The notes beneath the pieces were generated by a model that was given only the letters and a program-made list of their open reading frames with translations, searched no databases and was not told the origin of the DNA. A stretch of DNA of 64,000 nucleotides. It comes from Cheilinus undulatus (taxonomy: Eukaryota; Chordata; Actinopteri; Labriformes; Labridae). Both the position numbers and the translations under genes were made by a program. This document shows, one piece after another, positions 39,601 to 53,800 of this stretch; positions within the stretch are counted from its first letter, which is position 1; every line of letters begins with the position of its first letter. The stretch covers positions 36,282,051 to 36,346,050 of the forward strand of contig NC_054872.1 in assembly GCF_018320785.1 (NCBI RefSeq), read 5' to 3'.

Positions 39601-42600
39601 GACTTCAGGACAATTTCAAAAGATTTTTCATCTGTCATCCTCTGAACGCACACACTAGACGACTCAGCCAGACTGTTAGATCAATGGAGACCACACACCT
39701 GCCGACCTGCCTACGACCTCATGTGATCACGTGACTTCAGTAAAAACAAACCAACACGGATGTCTGTTGATACCGTCTTGTTGTCCCCCCACAACAGAGT
39801 GCCCTGGCATGGGTTACAGCTGCAGCAAAAACCATTAAACAAGGAAATATTCAGGATGAAATCCTGGCTGGAATTAAGGTACAGTTGTGTATCATTGTGA
39901 ACAACGAAAGTATGCATGATCCGTCGGGTGACGCTACCCGGTCTGCTTGCTCTCATTGGTTGTTGTAGGTACTCCGTCAGCAGCACTATGACCTGGAATC
40001 ATAAATATCAAAAATGTTTGATGGGTCTGGGATGCTACGACGCGATTTGGAGCAGTAAATTAATCATGTTGACACCACACACATGCAGACTTTTCGGACA
40101 AATAATCGTTTGTGATGAGGCTCAAGTCCGGATACGCCCCCACAACCGTTGGGGGAGTCAAATCTTGCCTAAAACCGGACTTAAAATCCTGTAGTGTGTG
40201 GCAAACCTTATCAATAACAAATTGGTTTTAATTTGAAATCAGTAAGTGTTGGGTTATATAAGGTACCCCTACTGGGCATATCTGGAAGTCTGAGCCTACC
40301 TGTTAGCAAATGTGAGTCTAATTCCACAGAAAGATGTTTTGAAGTGAACTAATTAAGTTTTTTTTTTTTTTTTTTGATTACACAAAAAGTCTGACTGTCT
40401 GCAGTAGGACAAGACTCTGTGGGCAGGGACCTCAGAGCACTGTTGTCTTATGTACATGTGGAGCTGATTATCTAAATTACTCAATCACTCCCTTACTCAA
40501 TAATATTGGCGGACTAAACACCCAATTATGCTTTTTTTTTACTCCAACAAGTAAAGCAAAAATACTGCTAAAATAAAAGTGAAAGAAAATTGAGACTGAT
40601 AAGAAACTGTGTTATGTCTGAAGCAATTCAATTCAATAACAGTGGTTGAAGTGTTGAAGTGTAAATAATGAGTGGATTTTCCATCACAGCACCCCTGCAG
40701 GGGATTTAGGGGTCAGCTTAGGGCTGTGCCTGACACAGATGGAGCAATCTGTGAGCCTAAATACTCTAGATGACGTTCTAGTTGGATTATTCAGCAGAAT
40801 CCATTTCAAGTCAATACATTTTCAATTTCAATTAGGCAATACCAGCTTTCCCAACATGTGCCTGTAGGGAACGCAAGACTCCATAGTCAGGGACTTCAGA
40901 GCAATATATGACTATGAGGGCGCAGAGCAGATACCTGACAGGAGGATTTTGAAATATAATTACTTTTTCCGTCTTATTTGTGCTTGTATTTCATTTGAAT
41001 GTCTTTTTCTACCTTTGAATGCTCTTACTGTCATAAATGTTCTGTTTTTAACTCTGTTAACCACTTTGATCTGCTTTGTGTATGAATGGTACACTACAAT
41101 ACACTTGCCTTGCTTTACCTCCTTTAACAGCATGCCCTCTGACTTGAAAGATGCTGAGACTGTCCAACTTCAAAAATCTTTGACTGCTGCTTTCCTAGGC
41201 TTTTTTTTTTACCTGAAATATGCAGGTCAGCATGGATCATCAGCACATTCTTAACATTTACCGTAATATGAGAAAGCATATGCTCCAGCCCCAGCACAAT
41301 GTACCATTTTCTGTCTATCTGCTGCTTATGATAAAGTCAACAGCTCAAGCTAATAAAACAGTCACCACTACCTACATTTCAACAGTATTTACATATGCAA
41401 ACTGAGATGTCACTGTGTATTTACTGGATAAGCCTTTGTGCATACAAGAATCACACATACCTCATGTAAAAAATCTCTTTTTGTGTTCTGTAAATGCTTT
41501 TTTTTTTTTTTTTTAATCCCTGTACTGTTTTGGTTTAATATGGAGTATTTAAACCTTCATCCTCTCTTCCTTTTATAAACAGTCATTTGATTTTTTTCTG
41601 TATTCTTCAACTAGGTGTAAATATCAAGACACAAATCTTCCAGCAGGAGGCAGTATAGTTCATGATGCCAATTTGACAAAATGCACAATCTTTAAAACCA
41701 TCTGAAAAAAGGCCCTAATAAAAAAATGTCAAGGTCACAGCAGAGATATTAAGTTTCCAATAATTGAGGTAAGGATCTCAGACACAGTATGATCATGTTC
41801 CTGGTTTGTGCATTTCTTGACGGTGTCTGTGACAGTTGTGCTTAATTTAGCAAAGAGCTAAGTACACAGAAAAACAAACCCACATATGTTGACTCATTCT
41901 TTTTACATAACACCTCTATAAACCAAACAGTAACACTGTGGGCTCACACTTCTCAAGCCCAAAATTTCCTCAAAACAAAGTTTTAAAAACGGTTCTATTT
42001 TCTTAACCAGCCAACAGAAAGAAAACAGTGTAGTTGGAAATATCCTGAAATGCCATCTAAATGCAAAGCTTGAGAATGTCTTTTCAAAGAATGATTGGAA
42101 AACAAACTGCCATAGCCTGAGTCTTTGTTTGGAAAGCAATTTCACTTTCTCTCACTTATTTGAGATCAGTAGGACCTGATGAGTTTAAAAGCTCGGCCTC
42201 GTCTTTGAACAGAAAGTAGTTTTTACTGGGAGTTTTCAGTCAGTAAGAAATGGTGTCACCTTTAAGAAAGGTACGGTGTATTCACTCTTCCCATATCCCA
42301 TAAATAGTAACCTCAAATTTCTTCAGATATTCCCTGAATGTTTCAGTGAAACTTTATCACAAAAAACATTCCATAAAAAAATCTCCATAAATTCCATGAA
42401 AATTCCTGAGAATTTAAGCAAAATTACCAAAATTTCAAAACAAATCCCCTCTAAAATTCTCAATCAAAACTCTGAAATTCTCCTAAAATACAAATATATT
42501 CCCTCAAATTCTATGAAAATGATGGCAGGTTACCCAAAAAAATCACTGAAATCTCCACACAAAAAAACCCTAAAAAAGTATATAGGACACCCCCTCCCAA

Positions 42601-45600
42601 AAGTGACAAATAACTTTCCCAAATTTTAATGAATCTACCGGAATATTTAAAATCAACCCCTTCCTCCCCAAATTCAAACCATATTCCAAAAAATACAAAT
42701 ATGTTTACCAAATAACCATGAGAATGGTTAATCAAATTCCAAAATTTGGAATTCAAAATTGTAATTCCAAAATTCCATCAAATCCCAAATCTCAAACCAT
42801 CCATCCATCCATTTTCTATACTGCTTATCCTGTTCGGGGTTGCGGGAGACTGGAGCCTACCCCAGCTGTCACTGTGTGAGGGCAGGGTACATCCTGGACT
42901 GGTCAATCTCAAAACAAATTTCCAAAATTCCCATGAAAATGCCCCCAAAATAGCCGTAGCAAAGAAACTTTCAAAACTGTACACACACGCCCAAAATTCC
43001 CATGAAAATACTTGAAAATGCCAAAGCTAATCCTCCCATTCCAAGCAAATTACTTATGCTAAATGGACTCAACTTTACTATTTATAACTTTTACTTTGTT
43101 CCATAACAGCAAAATGCAGATGTTTTTTTAAGTCAAACAAGTTCATTTATGATACAATTGTATATAAAATCACCTACAGCACCTACAAAGTATCAAACGT
43201 TATTGATATCAAGAAACAAAAACTGTCCTCTTTGATTAGCAAATTTTATTGCCATTTCCTGCAATGACCTGTCAAAAATGTTAAACAGGGAAGGGAAAAG
43301 TAGATATTTAAGAAAAAGATACCTGAAATCTTCCAAGTAAGTGTAAAGGTCTTCATTCTTCAGCAGCTCACACTTGATGAGGTTGTCTCGCAAGCCGAAC
43401 TGCGGCATGACCAGCATCTGAGCTTTGTTAGAAGGCGTGTGGCTGGAGGAGCGCACCAGGTCATCCCTGTCCTCTCGGCTGGAGATGCCTTGACTGAACA
43501 TGAGGGAGAAGTAACAGTTAGGTGTTGGAGAGTGGAGACAGTCAAAGATGGAAACAGGGTCATTTTGTCATGCTGGTGTAAACTCAGAGAGAAATCATTA
43601 AAGGTTGTGTGTTTGGTTGATTTTTCCTATTCATATAATCATGTAAAGCTACCAGTTGACTTTTGGATACTGTCTGCACCAAGCCATACAGCTACAAGAA
43701 GCTAATAATAAAATTATGGCATTTAAGCAACATTACACTCTGATCCAGTAGTAGATCACCAAGGTGACAACAGAAACCAAGGCTATTCAGGGAAGCTCCA
43801 TTACACTGCTGTCGATATGAACTGAGGCTAAGGGGAGAGGAAGAAATGCAATATGGTTGGATCCTGTAATCGTCCAGGAATATGCTGTAACTAAATTCCA
43901 AGTCTGAGTATCGACTCTATTCTAAGAGAGGCAGCAATGGTTTCCAGGTTAAAAAACTGCACAAATTTGTATTTTCAATAAAATTTTATCACCTAACTGC
44001 TACCAGGCATGTACACAGTTTATCTTTTTAAACTGGTAGAAGAAAGCACACTATTCACCTTATTTCATTTTTTCCCTTTCTTTCTTTTATTTTGCACTCA
44101 TATTTTGGTGGCAGTGGTTCACCAACATCACTGTGCTCAGGCAAGTAAAGACAAACTATGAAACATTAAATACTATTTACTGTTCATAGCCCATTTACAA
44201 TATTAAGATAAGGTAGTTTGAAAATCATAGGGGAATTGCAGGTGTGCTGCAGCCTAATTTTTGTCTAATGCTTCCTTTCATTTTAGTCTCATGCTTGTTT
44301 AGGCACACAAAAAATAATTAATTCAATAGCTTCTTCTGTCTTATATTAATGCGTTTATAAAACTGTGCCTAAATTTTACAAATCCATACACAAACTTGAA
44401 ATAATAAGCTTAATCTGTGCACATGGAATACACACAAAAAAAGCTTTTTTTCCAAACCTGAACCTCCAGGAGCTCAGAAGAGCCAAGCAAAATTCTCTAA
44501 ATGTTGGAATTAAAGATGCTGCATGCTTTCACAGCAGCACACCAACCTGTTCTACCATAAGGGCAGCTTCAGCGTCCCGTGACTGACCTGTGGTGGCCAC
44601 AGACAGGCTCAAAGACCTTCAGTCTAGAACTCCTCAATGTTGCTTGCACTAATATAGCCAGACATGTTCAGCAGAACATGGTATCCAGATTAGTGATCAT
44701 GCCAGCATGCTCCACAGGGAATTTTTCTCTTGGTAGATTTGCCTCCATGATTTTCTATGTGTTCTATGTCTATGTGTGTAAAATAGAAAAGGTCTGACTA
44801 TGCCAGTGTGATGGCACACATGATTGACCTCAGTATTCCAGCTATCATTTTTCAAAAACTGAAAGGATTAAGTCAACCTGACCTCTGCTTGTGACGTTTA
44901 TGGCCTTTAGAAGCCCTATGGAATTTTAGTGCAAAACTGTTTTTGGTTTGTTGCATCTAAAAAGATATGCAGGACACACACCAAACATTCCTACCAATAG
45001 TTTTACTCCATTTTTCTGTTTTAAAGTGACTTGAATGCATTAAAAACATTAAATACACTAACTACTACTAACTGACAAAAAAGAATGTAAGAAAGATATC
45101 TAGAATATAACAATACATGCATACCAAAAGCAATATGCTATAGATAGCGGGGTGCCTCATTTCATTTTTCTAATTTAGCAGTTAGAGCAACAGGCCATTG
45201 TGACCTATAATCTTTTGTGCAGCAGCAGAGATGCTACATCAGCTAAGCTGCAAAGAGAGCAGATGAAGGTGTGCTAAATATTGCAACACACATAAAAGCA
45301 GGAGGATGAAAGTTAAAGCCATAGTATCAATATGTGAAAGTATGTCCCAAATGCCAACTTACTGCATGCAAGCACACACCAAGACAACTAAAAGCATGCC
45401 AATTCAAATGCAGAAAATGACATAAAGATGCTGATTTAAAAAGAATAATAAATGATTACTTCCCCTGTGTATCCATCATGAGGAAGTTAATGCATTCATC
45501 ATGCATACAGGGATCTTTTTACCACTACATTAAAAAGCTGAGTAAAAAGTTGTTATTAGAACCCTCACATGTTGATTTATACATTCCCTTACCTCTCTGG

Positions 45601-47826
45601 GCTGGAATATGCTTTGGACTTCTGGGCCGTGCTGTTAGAAGATTTATCCCTTTCTATATTTCCCTTTTTGTCCGAGGATTTCTCTGTTCAGGGAAGAGGA
45701 AGATGAAGAAAGAGAGAGTAGTTAAGAGTTAATATCAATCACAAAGAATCATGGTAGTAGGTAAAAAGGCAGTATTATAGCACAGATCTGGTGCTGTGTG
45801 CGTCATAGATGAAACTTGGAAACTTTGTCTGCCTCCTCTCATCTTGTCAGGGCCAACGTAAGCCGGGTCTGAGGTGATACAGACTCCACTGGGCCTCTAA
45901 AGGTGTGCTGAGGTTTCTGGCACCAAAATGTTGGCAGTAAATCCTTAAAGTCTTGTAAGTTGTGAGTTGGGGCCTCAATGGATTAGCCTTGTTTTTTCAG
46001 CACATCCCACAAATGCTCCGTTGAAATGAGATTCTGAGAATTTGGAGGCAAAGTCAAGTTATTGTGCTCCTCTGTTCTACATTCATCTATTGCTTAATTG
46101 TTCAGTTGTGATGCTGACGTCCCCGTTGTGGACATTTTTAGGGGTGAACAGGGGTGAGCAATGGCTACTTCAGACACCTCAACATAGGAGGATCATTAAC
46201 TTTGTCTGTTAGTCATCACAATACTATGGCTGATAAGCACTGGTGTTACTGTGTCCTGCTATCTGCTCGCAGCTCTTCCCATTGTCAATTTTGACAGTCT
46301 GGCCTCAGCCTGATAAGAAAGAACCCAGCACTGAGCAAACCTACTCAACCCTTCAATTATTTTACTGGTAACAGATAAGAGCTAATTGTGTCACATCATT
46401 AAAAAAAAAAAAAAAAAAAAAAAGGGCACAGTGATACACAAGATAGTCATAAAAGTGCAAAGTCAGGTTTCAGTAGTTGTGGTTAACTGGCTGAGGCCGT
46501 GTTTTGCAGCTGGTTACATTTATTGCATCTTAAGTAGCTGGATTTAATGGCTGAGTGTGAAGTATGAGACAGCATGGCCCCTGTCTCCTGCAGCTTGGCA
46601 GGCAACTCAGCTGGCTCCTCTAAAAGTGAAAGCCAGGCTCTATGAGCAGGAAATTAAAGCCACTGAAGTTAAAGCAAGGATCAAGACACATTAAAAGTGC
46701 ACTTGAAAAACAGAAGCATTGCTTAACATCACAGTAAACTATAACCTTGCAAGGCAGATGGATACGCTCGTTTCCTTGTTTCTCACTGGCGAGTCCATCT
46801 TGCAAAGCTCCCGTCTGAACAGTTTGGACCCGGTTAGAAAGTGACAGGACCAATCAGCGACGGGGGGCAGTACTTTCAGGTATGGAGGAGTCGTGACGTA
46901 AGCAAGCAGCAACAAGAGGCCGGTGCAATTATGGCAGAAGAGATTAGCAAGGATGCTGCTAAAGCGCTAGTTTTATCAGAACTTGACGACATTTCTTCGT
47001 TAAAAGAAGAACAAAGAACAGCAGTGAGTTGTTTTCTTTTCAAAAACGACAAAAGTCGTGTACTGACATGTCTATAGTCGCCGTGGTTCGCGTTATTCCT
47101 TGGATGCTGCGCACACGCACCTCGGTAGCAGCTACGTCACATGTTTTGTTGCTCTGATTGGCCCGTAAAGATGTGACAGACAGAACGTTGATCCAATCAC
47201 ACTTGGAGCTTTTTCAAATCCTCTGCCCTTTCCCAAACACTTAGTATTGAAGATTTTCCAGATGGATGTGTGAAACAAATCCATCCAGTGTGTCAGGTTA
47301 AGTAAACTATGCATTTGTTATTTTTTAATGGCCTCTGCTTGACAATTTGATCCACTCTGTGTTTTCAAATGGGACCATACATATTACAGATGTATTATAA
47401 ACTGCATGCAGCTTCCAAGGCTATGAACCCAGGGGTCAAATACAAACATTAACTGACTTTAATATGTATGTATGTAGTGTTGGTACTAATAAGATTTTAC
47501 AAGTTTCCAAAACAAGGTCACACAAGGAAGATGATGAAACAGAAGGGTTAAAACCCTTTAATTCAAAAGGGATTGGGGAAAAATCCAATTCAAGGATCCT
47601 ATTTTAAGTACAAATGAGTCCGGATTACTTACAAATCTTGTTGAATCCCAATTGCACAGTTCCCTTTATAAAGGCATAGTTTAAATTATTTTTAAGTATT
47701 ACAAAATAATGGAATAAATAATGATTTGGGGAAATTATGTATTTGCAGTTTTTCCAATTTAATATGGGATTTTTTTTAAGGTTTCACATCTTATACAATT
47801 TTCAACATACACAAGCAATGAATCAT

Positions 47827-47891
<65 letters not shown>

Positions 47892-50800
47892 CCAACATGA
47901 TATTTAAATGATAAAACTGGTGCTGTGCAATTCTGAAAAAAATATCTAACTGTGGTTATTTTGACTCATATTGCATATTTGACACAAATTGTTGTATTTA
48001 AGGGAACAATCATTTTATGTCATCCTCAATCTTATTAAGAAAAAATGAGAAAAGTTGGATTTTTTGTAGATTATTCTCAAAAATGACTCCTGGATGTTTG
48101 CATGATGTGTAGGACATAACAACTTTGCTGCAAAAAAAGTTTTAAACTGGTATTTGACTCTCATATCAGGTTAAAGAAATTTTGCAATTTAAAAATTGCA
48201 GCAGTCAATTCTGCGATTCAGTTTAAATTAAGATTAATCGCCCAATCTCAAAATGCTGATAGAGTCAAGTGACATTTCATTTCAGTATTGGTTACTTTGT
48301 TGTTTGCACAGCCATGAAGAACAAAAAGGGGGAAGGCGGTTTGTTTGACAGAGGAAACCATCAGCAAACTGTGAAATGCTTTCGTGTGCATTAGTGCACA
48401 GAGGAAAAAAACCCCACACATGATTGTCAAATCATCTCCAGAGTTCTCCTTCTTAGCCTGCAAAATCAGGTGCAAATAAGCAATCTAACCCAATCTCCAG
48501 AACAACAGCAATGACCCATACATATTGTACTAATAGTCTTGTTGGCATGAAGCAAATTTGTTATCAAGAATCAAATGTGCATATGAAGGATTAATTAAAG
48601 TCATCAACTGTATTTGTTTTTAAAAGAATAAAAACAAAAATCTTGAGTCTCAGATTACCAACTAAGTCAACACAGTAGCTTGTGGTGGCATTAAATAAAC
48701 TGGTGATGGTTCACTGTTGTTTGCACCCTGCTGAAGACAGTTATACCACAATGTTAGTATTGCAAGCTTCCTACTTTACACTATACTTTGTGTAGTCTTT
48801 AATCTTGAATTCACTGCTTAATTGAGTAAGCCTAACCAATTCTGACGCTAGATCCTATATGAGAGCTGACCACATGAATGTTCTGCGTATTATTATTATT
48901 ATTATTATGTGGCATACTTTACATTCCAACACATGCTTTAGTTTTCTTTGCAAGCTAAGGAGCTTAACTGGCATGCAACAACGGTGGGGGAAGTTGCATG
49001 AGGTCTTAGTATCTTCAGCTCCATAACCCAATCTCTCTTTATCTGTGGTTGATCTCAAGTCAGCATAAAAGCCAAGCAGTTGTATCAGGACTCTTTTGAA
49101 TTAACACTGCCATTGCTTTGCACAAAGTTCAAAATTGCACAACTTCCCCCGTGGCATAAAACTATATGTAATAAACTGTAGAATCACACTATGTACAAAT
49201 TATCTGTATTGCTTAGCAAAAGTCTCAAATTGCAGAGAAACGCTTTCTTCATCACACACTTGGGTGGCTAAGCTGTTAATACAGGTTTCACTCACAGTAC
49301 AATGCAAAGCATATTTAAGCCTCTTTGTTTCTTTCATCAGAAAGTTTACAAAAAACTGACTAAAAGCTAACAGGTTAAGTCGGCTAAGAGGGAAAGTCAC
49401 AAGTGAAATTCTTTCAATTGGAAACAGGCGAAGGAAGAAGGAGCAAAATTACTTAAATGAAGGACAACAGCAGTAATTTGATAAAGTATAGATTTTAGTG
49501 GCTAAATAATACGTTGTCAGGACGCTTAACACAACAGGTGTGTTATTTTCTGTCACACAGCGACCACTTACATCATGAGCAGTGATTAGCTTGGACCAAC
49601 GTTAGCCGTTACAACGCTTCAACGTCAGTGTGAGCCAACATCAATCTTTAATTGATATTAAAGCAGCAGACAACGATAGTCAATGCAGCTACGAAATTGA
49701 ATTTCGAGCGAACTATTATTCCACTCAACAGACACTGGCCCTCTGACTATGGTTAGCTCCTGTTAAATGAGATCAACAACTACATCAGTCCAACATGCTA
49801 GCGTTAGCCTGGAAGCTAGCTAAAAATAAACCGTAGCTTGACTGAATGCTACAGAGTGACGCAATGGCGCTCCCTTTCAACGCCTCGAAAATCAACAAAT
49901 GTTCAAATACTTTACATACCAGAGTCTCTCATCGTCCTAGACATCTCCCTGCACCGCTCCCAAGCATTCTGTGCAGAAGAGCAATGTCCAGTTTAGTTTC
50001 AGACCTGCCCATGCTAACGCTGTAGTAGGAGGAGTTACCTTTCTCTGCCGCCTGCCTGCTGCACACAGGAGGCTGAACTAACAACAACTCTACTATGCAG
50101 GAAATGCAATCGGAAAATGCTTCATCACATCACTATTCAATCAGGAAATAAAGCTCAACGTCTTTAGAGGGCAATACGTGTTGAAATATTTTTTTTTGCT
50201 CATATACATGCTTGGCAACATGTTTCAGTCTGCCTTACTTTGCATTGATATAAACTCAGCACAAAAAGTAAGGAAATTTGTGTTTGGTAAATTATTTTTT
50301 GTTGTTACAATGCTTCTTGACAGTAAATCTTATACAGTTGAAATGCCTGTTTGTTTCCCTTTTAAATGGTGCCACTAGTTATTAGTAAGGAACATGCCTT
50401 TGTGGGATGAGCAGCAGAACTAAGAAACTGGATTTCCCCCATGAAATCTTTGCCAGGTCTTCACTGCCAATGCCAAACAGCTTATTTAACTGTTGTGACT
50501 AACTTGTTTTGACACCTCAAGAGGACCCTTTCCTAGCCCTGTCAGCACTAAGGAACCATAAGGTGTCTTCTAAAGATCTGCAGTCAAGGTTTTTCGAACA
50601 ATATGGCAGACTGCAGACTGCATGCGGCCTATCTCCAGGTCTCACAGGGCTGTCATGACTGCCCTTCATCATCTGGCCCGTTTGCACTAGTGTTGGCAAC
50701 ATGTGCACTGAACCTGAACATGTAAAGAGATGCTTTGTTCAGCAATGAGTCCAGATTCTGCCTACGGCACTTGGATCATAGGTTCAAAGTGTGGAGAAGA

Positions 50801-53800
50801 GGCAGAGAACCAAAGATCGGCAGCTGATTGCTGCACCGATAAAGTAACATCTTTTAGGGGAGGCAGTGTGATGGCGTGGGGCACTGGAAAAACTAGGCTT
50901 GTCAACATTGGAGGTAATCTCAATGCAGAGAGATATCTAGATGAGATTCTGCAACCAGTGGCAATCCCATATCGCCACAGTTTGGGACTGAATTCTATCT
51001 TCAAAGATGACAACGCTCACCCCAACAGAATTGGGTTTATCAGAGACCACCTCCAGAATTTGGGAGTGGAGAGAATGGAATGTCCTGCCAGCAGTCCTGA
51101 CTTCCACCCCACTGAACACTTGTAGGACCAGCTTAGGTGTGCCATTTGTGCCAGGGTGACCAACACAATCGCATTGGCTGACTTTCCACAAATATTGGGT
51201 GGAGAATGGGAAGCCATCCCACAGCAGTGTGTGACCAGGCTGGTGACCAGCAAGAGGAGGAGCCAGGCTGTTGTGGCTGTGTATGGATCTTCCACACACA
51301 ACTGAGGCTTCTGTTTGTTAATTGAAGAAATTGTTTAATTGCCAGTGTGTCTTGTTTCTTCAGACTTCAATCATCCAATCCTCAAAATAACAACAAACAA
51401 GTGTCAATGACAGATAAAGCTGTTTGGAATTGGCGGAGAAGATTTGTCAAATTATTCATGGGCACACCCCACATACTCAGCTCTGTTGCTCATCCCACAA
51501 ATGCATGATCCTTACAAATGTGGCACCATTTAAAAGGGAAATAAACAGGCTTTTGAACAGTATAAGTTTTATTGCCACGAGGCACTGTTGCAACAAAGAA
51601 ATAATATACCAAACACAAATTTCCCTACTTCTTTGTGCTAAGTTTACATGTCTTCACATGCAAGCCATAAACAGCATGGCTCTAATCTAGCATGGAAAGC
51701 ATAATGTAGCACAAAATCTGTATGAAATGAGCCATCAACAGGATAGACATAACAGCTTAGACTATGTAAAATGCATTTCACAGAAGCACTGCTTAAAGAC
51801 TCTGCCAACTCTTGACTTAGCTTACAGCTTTCTTGAGTAATAAGCTACTTAAAAAAACTCAGTTTGGCTACTCAGTACGTATTTAACTTCTTATTCAGTA
51901 CTGACATCCCTATCCTCCATCCATAATCACAACAAAAGGGATCATGCTTTAATCCCTCAGTAGAAGATCATTAGTAAATAAAGAAAAAAAATGGCTTTGA
52001 AGCTATATTTCTATCTTTGTGGTTGTACTTTTTCTTAGTCCTCCTGGTCCAAGCATTTTCTGATATTGCTTGTGGTTTTGTGTTTATACACACCTTGTAA
52101 GATGTTAAACAAAAGGAAGTTTACTTATTTACACTGTTTCCTTGTAGTCATTTACACAAAGCCAGAATAGCGGTGACTTTCTTAATAATGTCAACAAAGA
52201 CTTGTCCATTTAGTTCTTCCACCTACTGTTGTGCTTTCTGTCATGGCTTACAACCACACTTCAATTAAAAATGAACCATAGCAAATGCTTCCACTGCTAT
52301 GATGGGAAAAAGGTCAACTGTGTGGCTGGTCTGTTTTCAAGTTGTTACAATTCATACACTGGTTGTGCTGACCACATTCAAAGGAAGTGGTACTTGCAAA
52401 ACCACCCAGTTTCATTATGCAACCCTTTGAAGCAGACCTTTATCAGTGTGAGACTATCTTTGCAGGGGGAGCAAACACCCAAGAGATAGCTAAGACCTTC
52501 TGCCATGCATAGCATGAACGTGTTCTACTTCAGCCCAGTTTATAGACATGAAGACGCTGGCTGTGACTGTCTACAAATAGAGATGAGATGACTAACCTGT
52601 TTTCCGGTGCTGGTTCAGCTTGGTAATTGTGTTGCTGAGGGGAGTAAGGGTTTGTTTGACAACTCCCTGGCCCTTGGTGGCTTTGCGGTACTTGCTGATC
52701 CATTCAAATTTAGGTTGCTGAGTGGGAGACTTGCAAACATCTGAAGAAAGACAGAGAGAGAGAGTGTGAGATTAAGTTAGGACAGTTTACAGTAATAGCA
52801 TTTCTTTTCTTTCCTTTTCTACAAAGGAGTCTCGCTTGCATATCCAAAGCACAAACGTTAAAATATCATCTTTATGCCTTAAATCGCGCTGCTTTAAATG
52901 TCACTGATGCAGTATGATAAAGAAATCCCCCATACGTCTGCTTACCTTTACCATTTTTCACACTCCTCCTTTTAACAACAGCAGGTGCCGCTTCTTTAAA
53001 TCCTTCCATCACTGGTTAAAGACATTTGTGGCTCATCTTAGAGAACCACCAAAAATCTTTAAACAACTTATCAGTCTTCATCTGTGTTCACGTGGGGTTT
53101 CCCATGTGAAAAATCGCAAATCCATGATGAAACAAGCACATTCCTAACAAAACAGACGCTTCATAAACCTATCAGAGGATCTCTCCATTCAGAAGAACAG
53201 GATGAAGAAAGAAAAAAGGCTCCAGGAGAAGGACTGAAGAGGAAGAAAATGGTCCTTTTAAACTAAAACAACTCTTAACTACTAATCATTACTGTAACAC
53301 AGACAAGCTCGAAGAGCACATCTAAAATCCACCCATTTCCTCAGTCCCTCCCTTTTCTGGCAGCCATGTGTCATATGCTGCAGGTGACTGACAGATGGAG
53401 TGACACTACAGGTTTCTAAGCTCTAAAATAGAGGTGTCGTTAAAACCACAATCACCAAGATCCACACAAATGTACTTTTGTTTTAATTATAGCTTTAAAA
53501 CTTATGTACCAGTCAAACAAATGCTCATATTTAAGAATTAAAGTGTGCTACGGTGTGATGCATAATGCAACCTTGAGGCGAAATACGGACTGGCTGAGCA
53601 GGTTTCTGCAAAATGGATTGTTGGAGTGAAATATTTGTGGTTCTTCACACACGTCCCTTTCTACTGGGTACAGAAAAGGAAATCTAAAGGTATAACTTAA
53701 AAAAGAACCTCTCAAAAAACAATGTTCAAAGGTAAAGGTCCATGTTTGTGCAATTCTACTGTTTGTTTTCACCGTTAAATCTTTGCAACACATTCATTTT

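Noticed and set aside
42276..42629. 117-codon ORF
   Set aside because: Low-complexity Lys/Asn/Ser product of the AATTCC-rich repeat.
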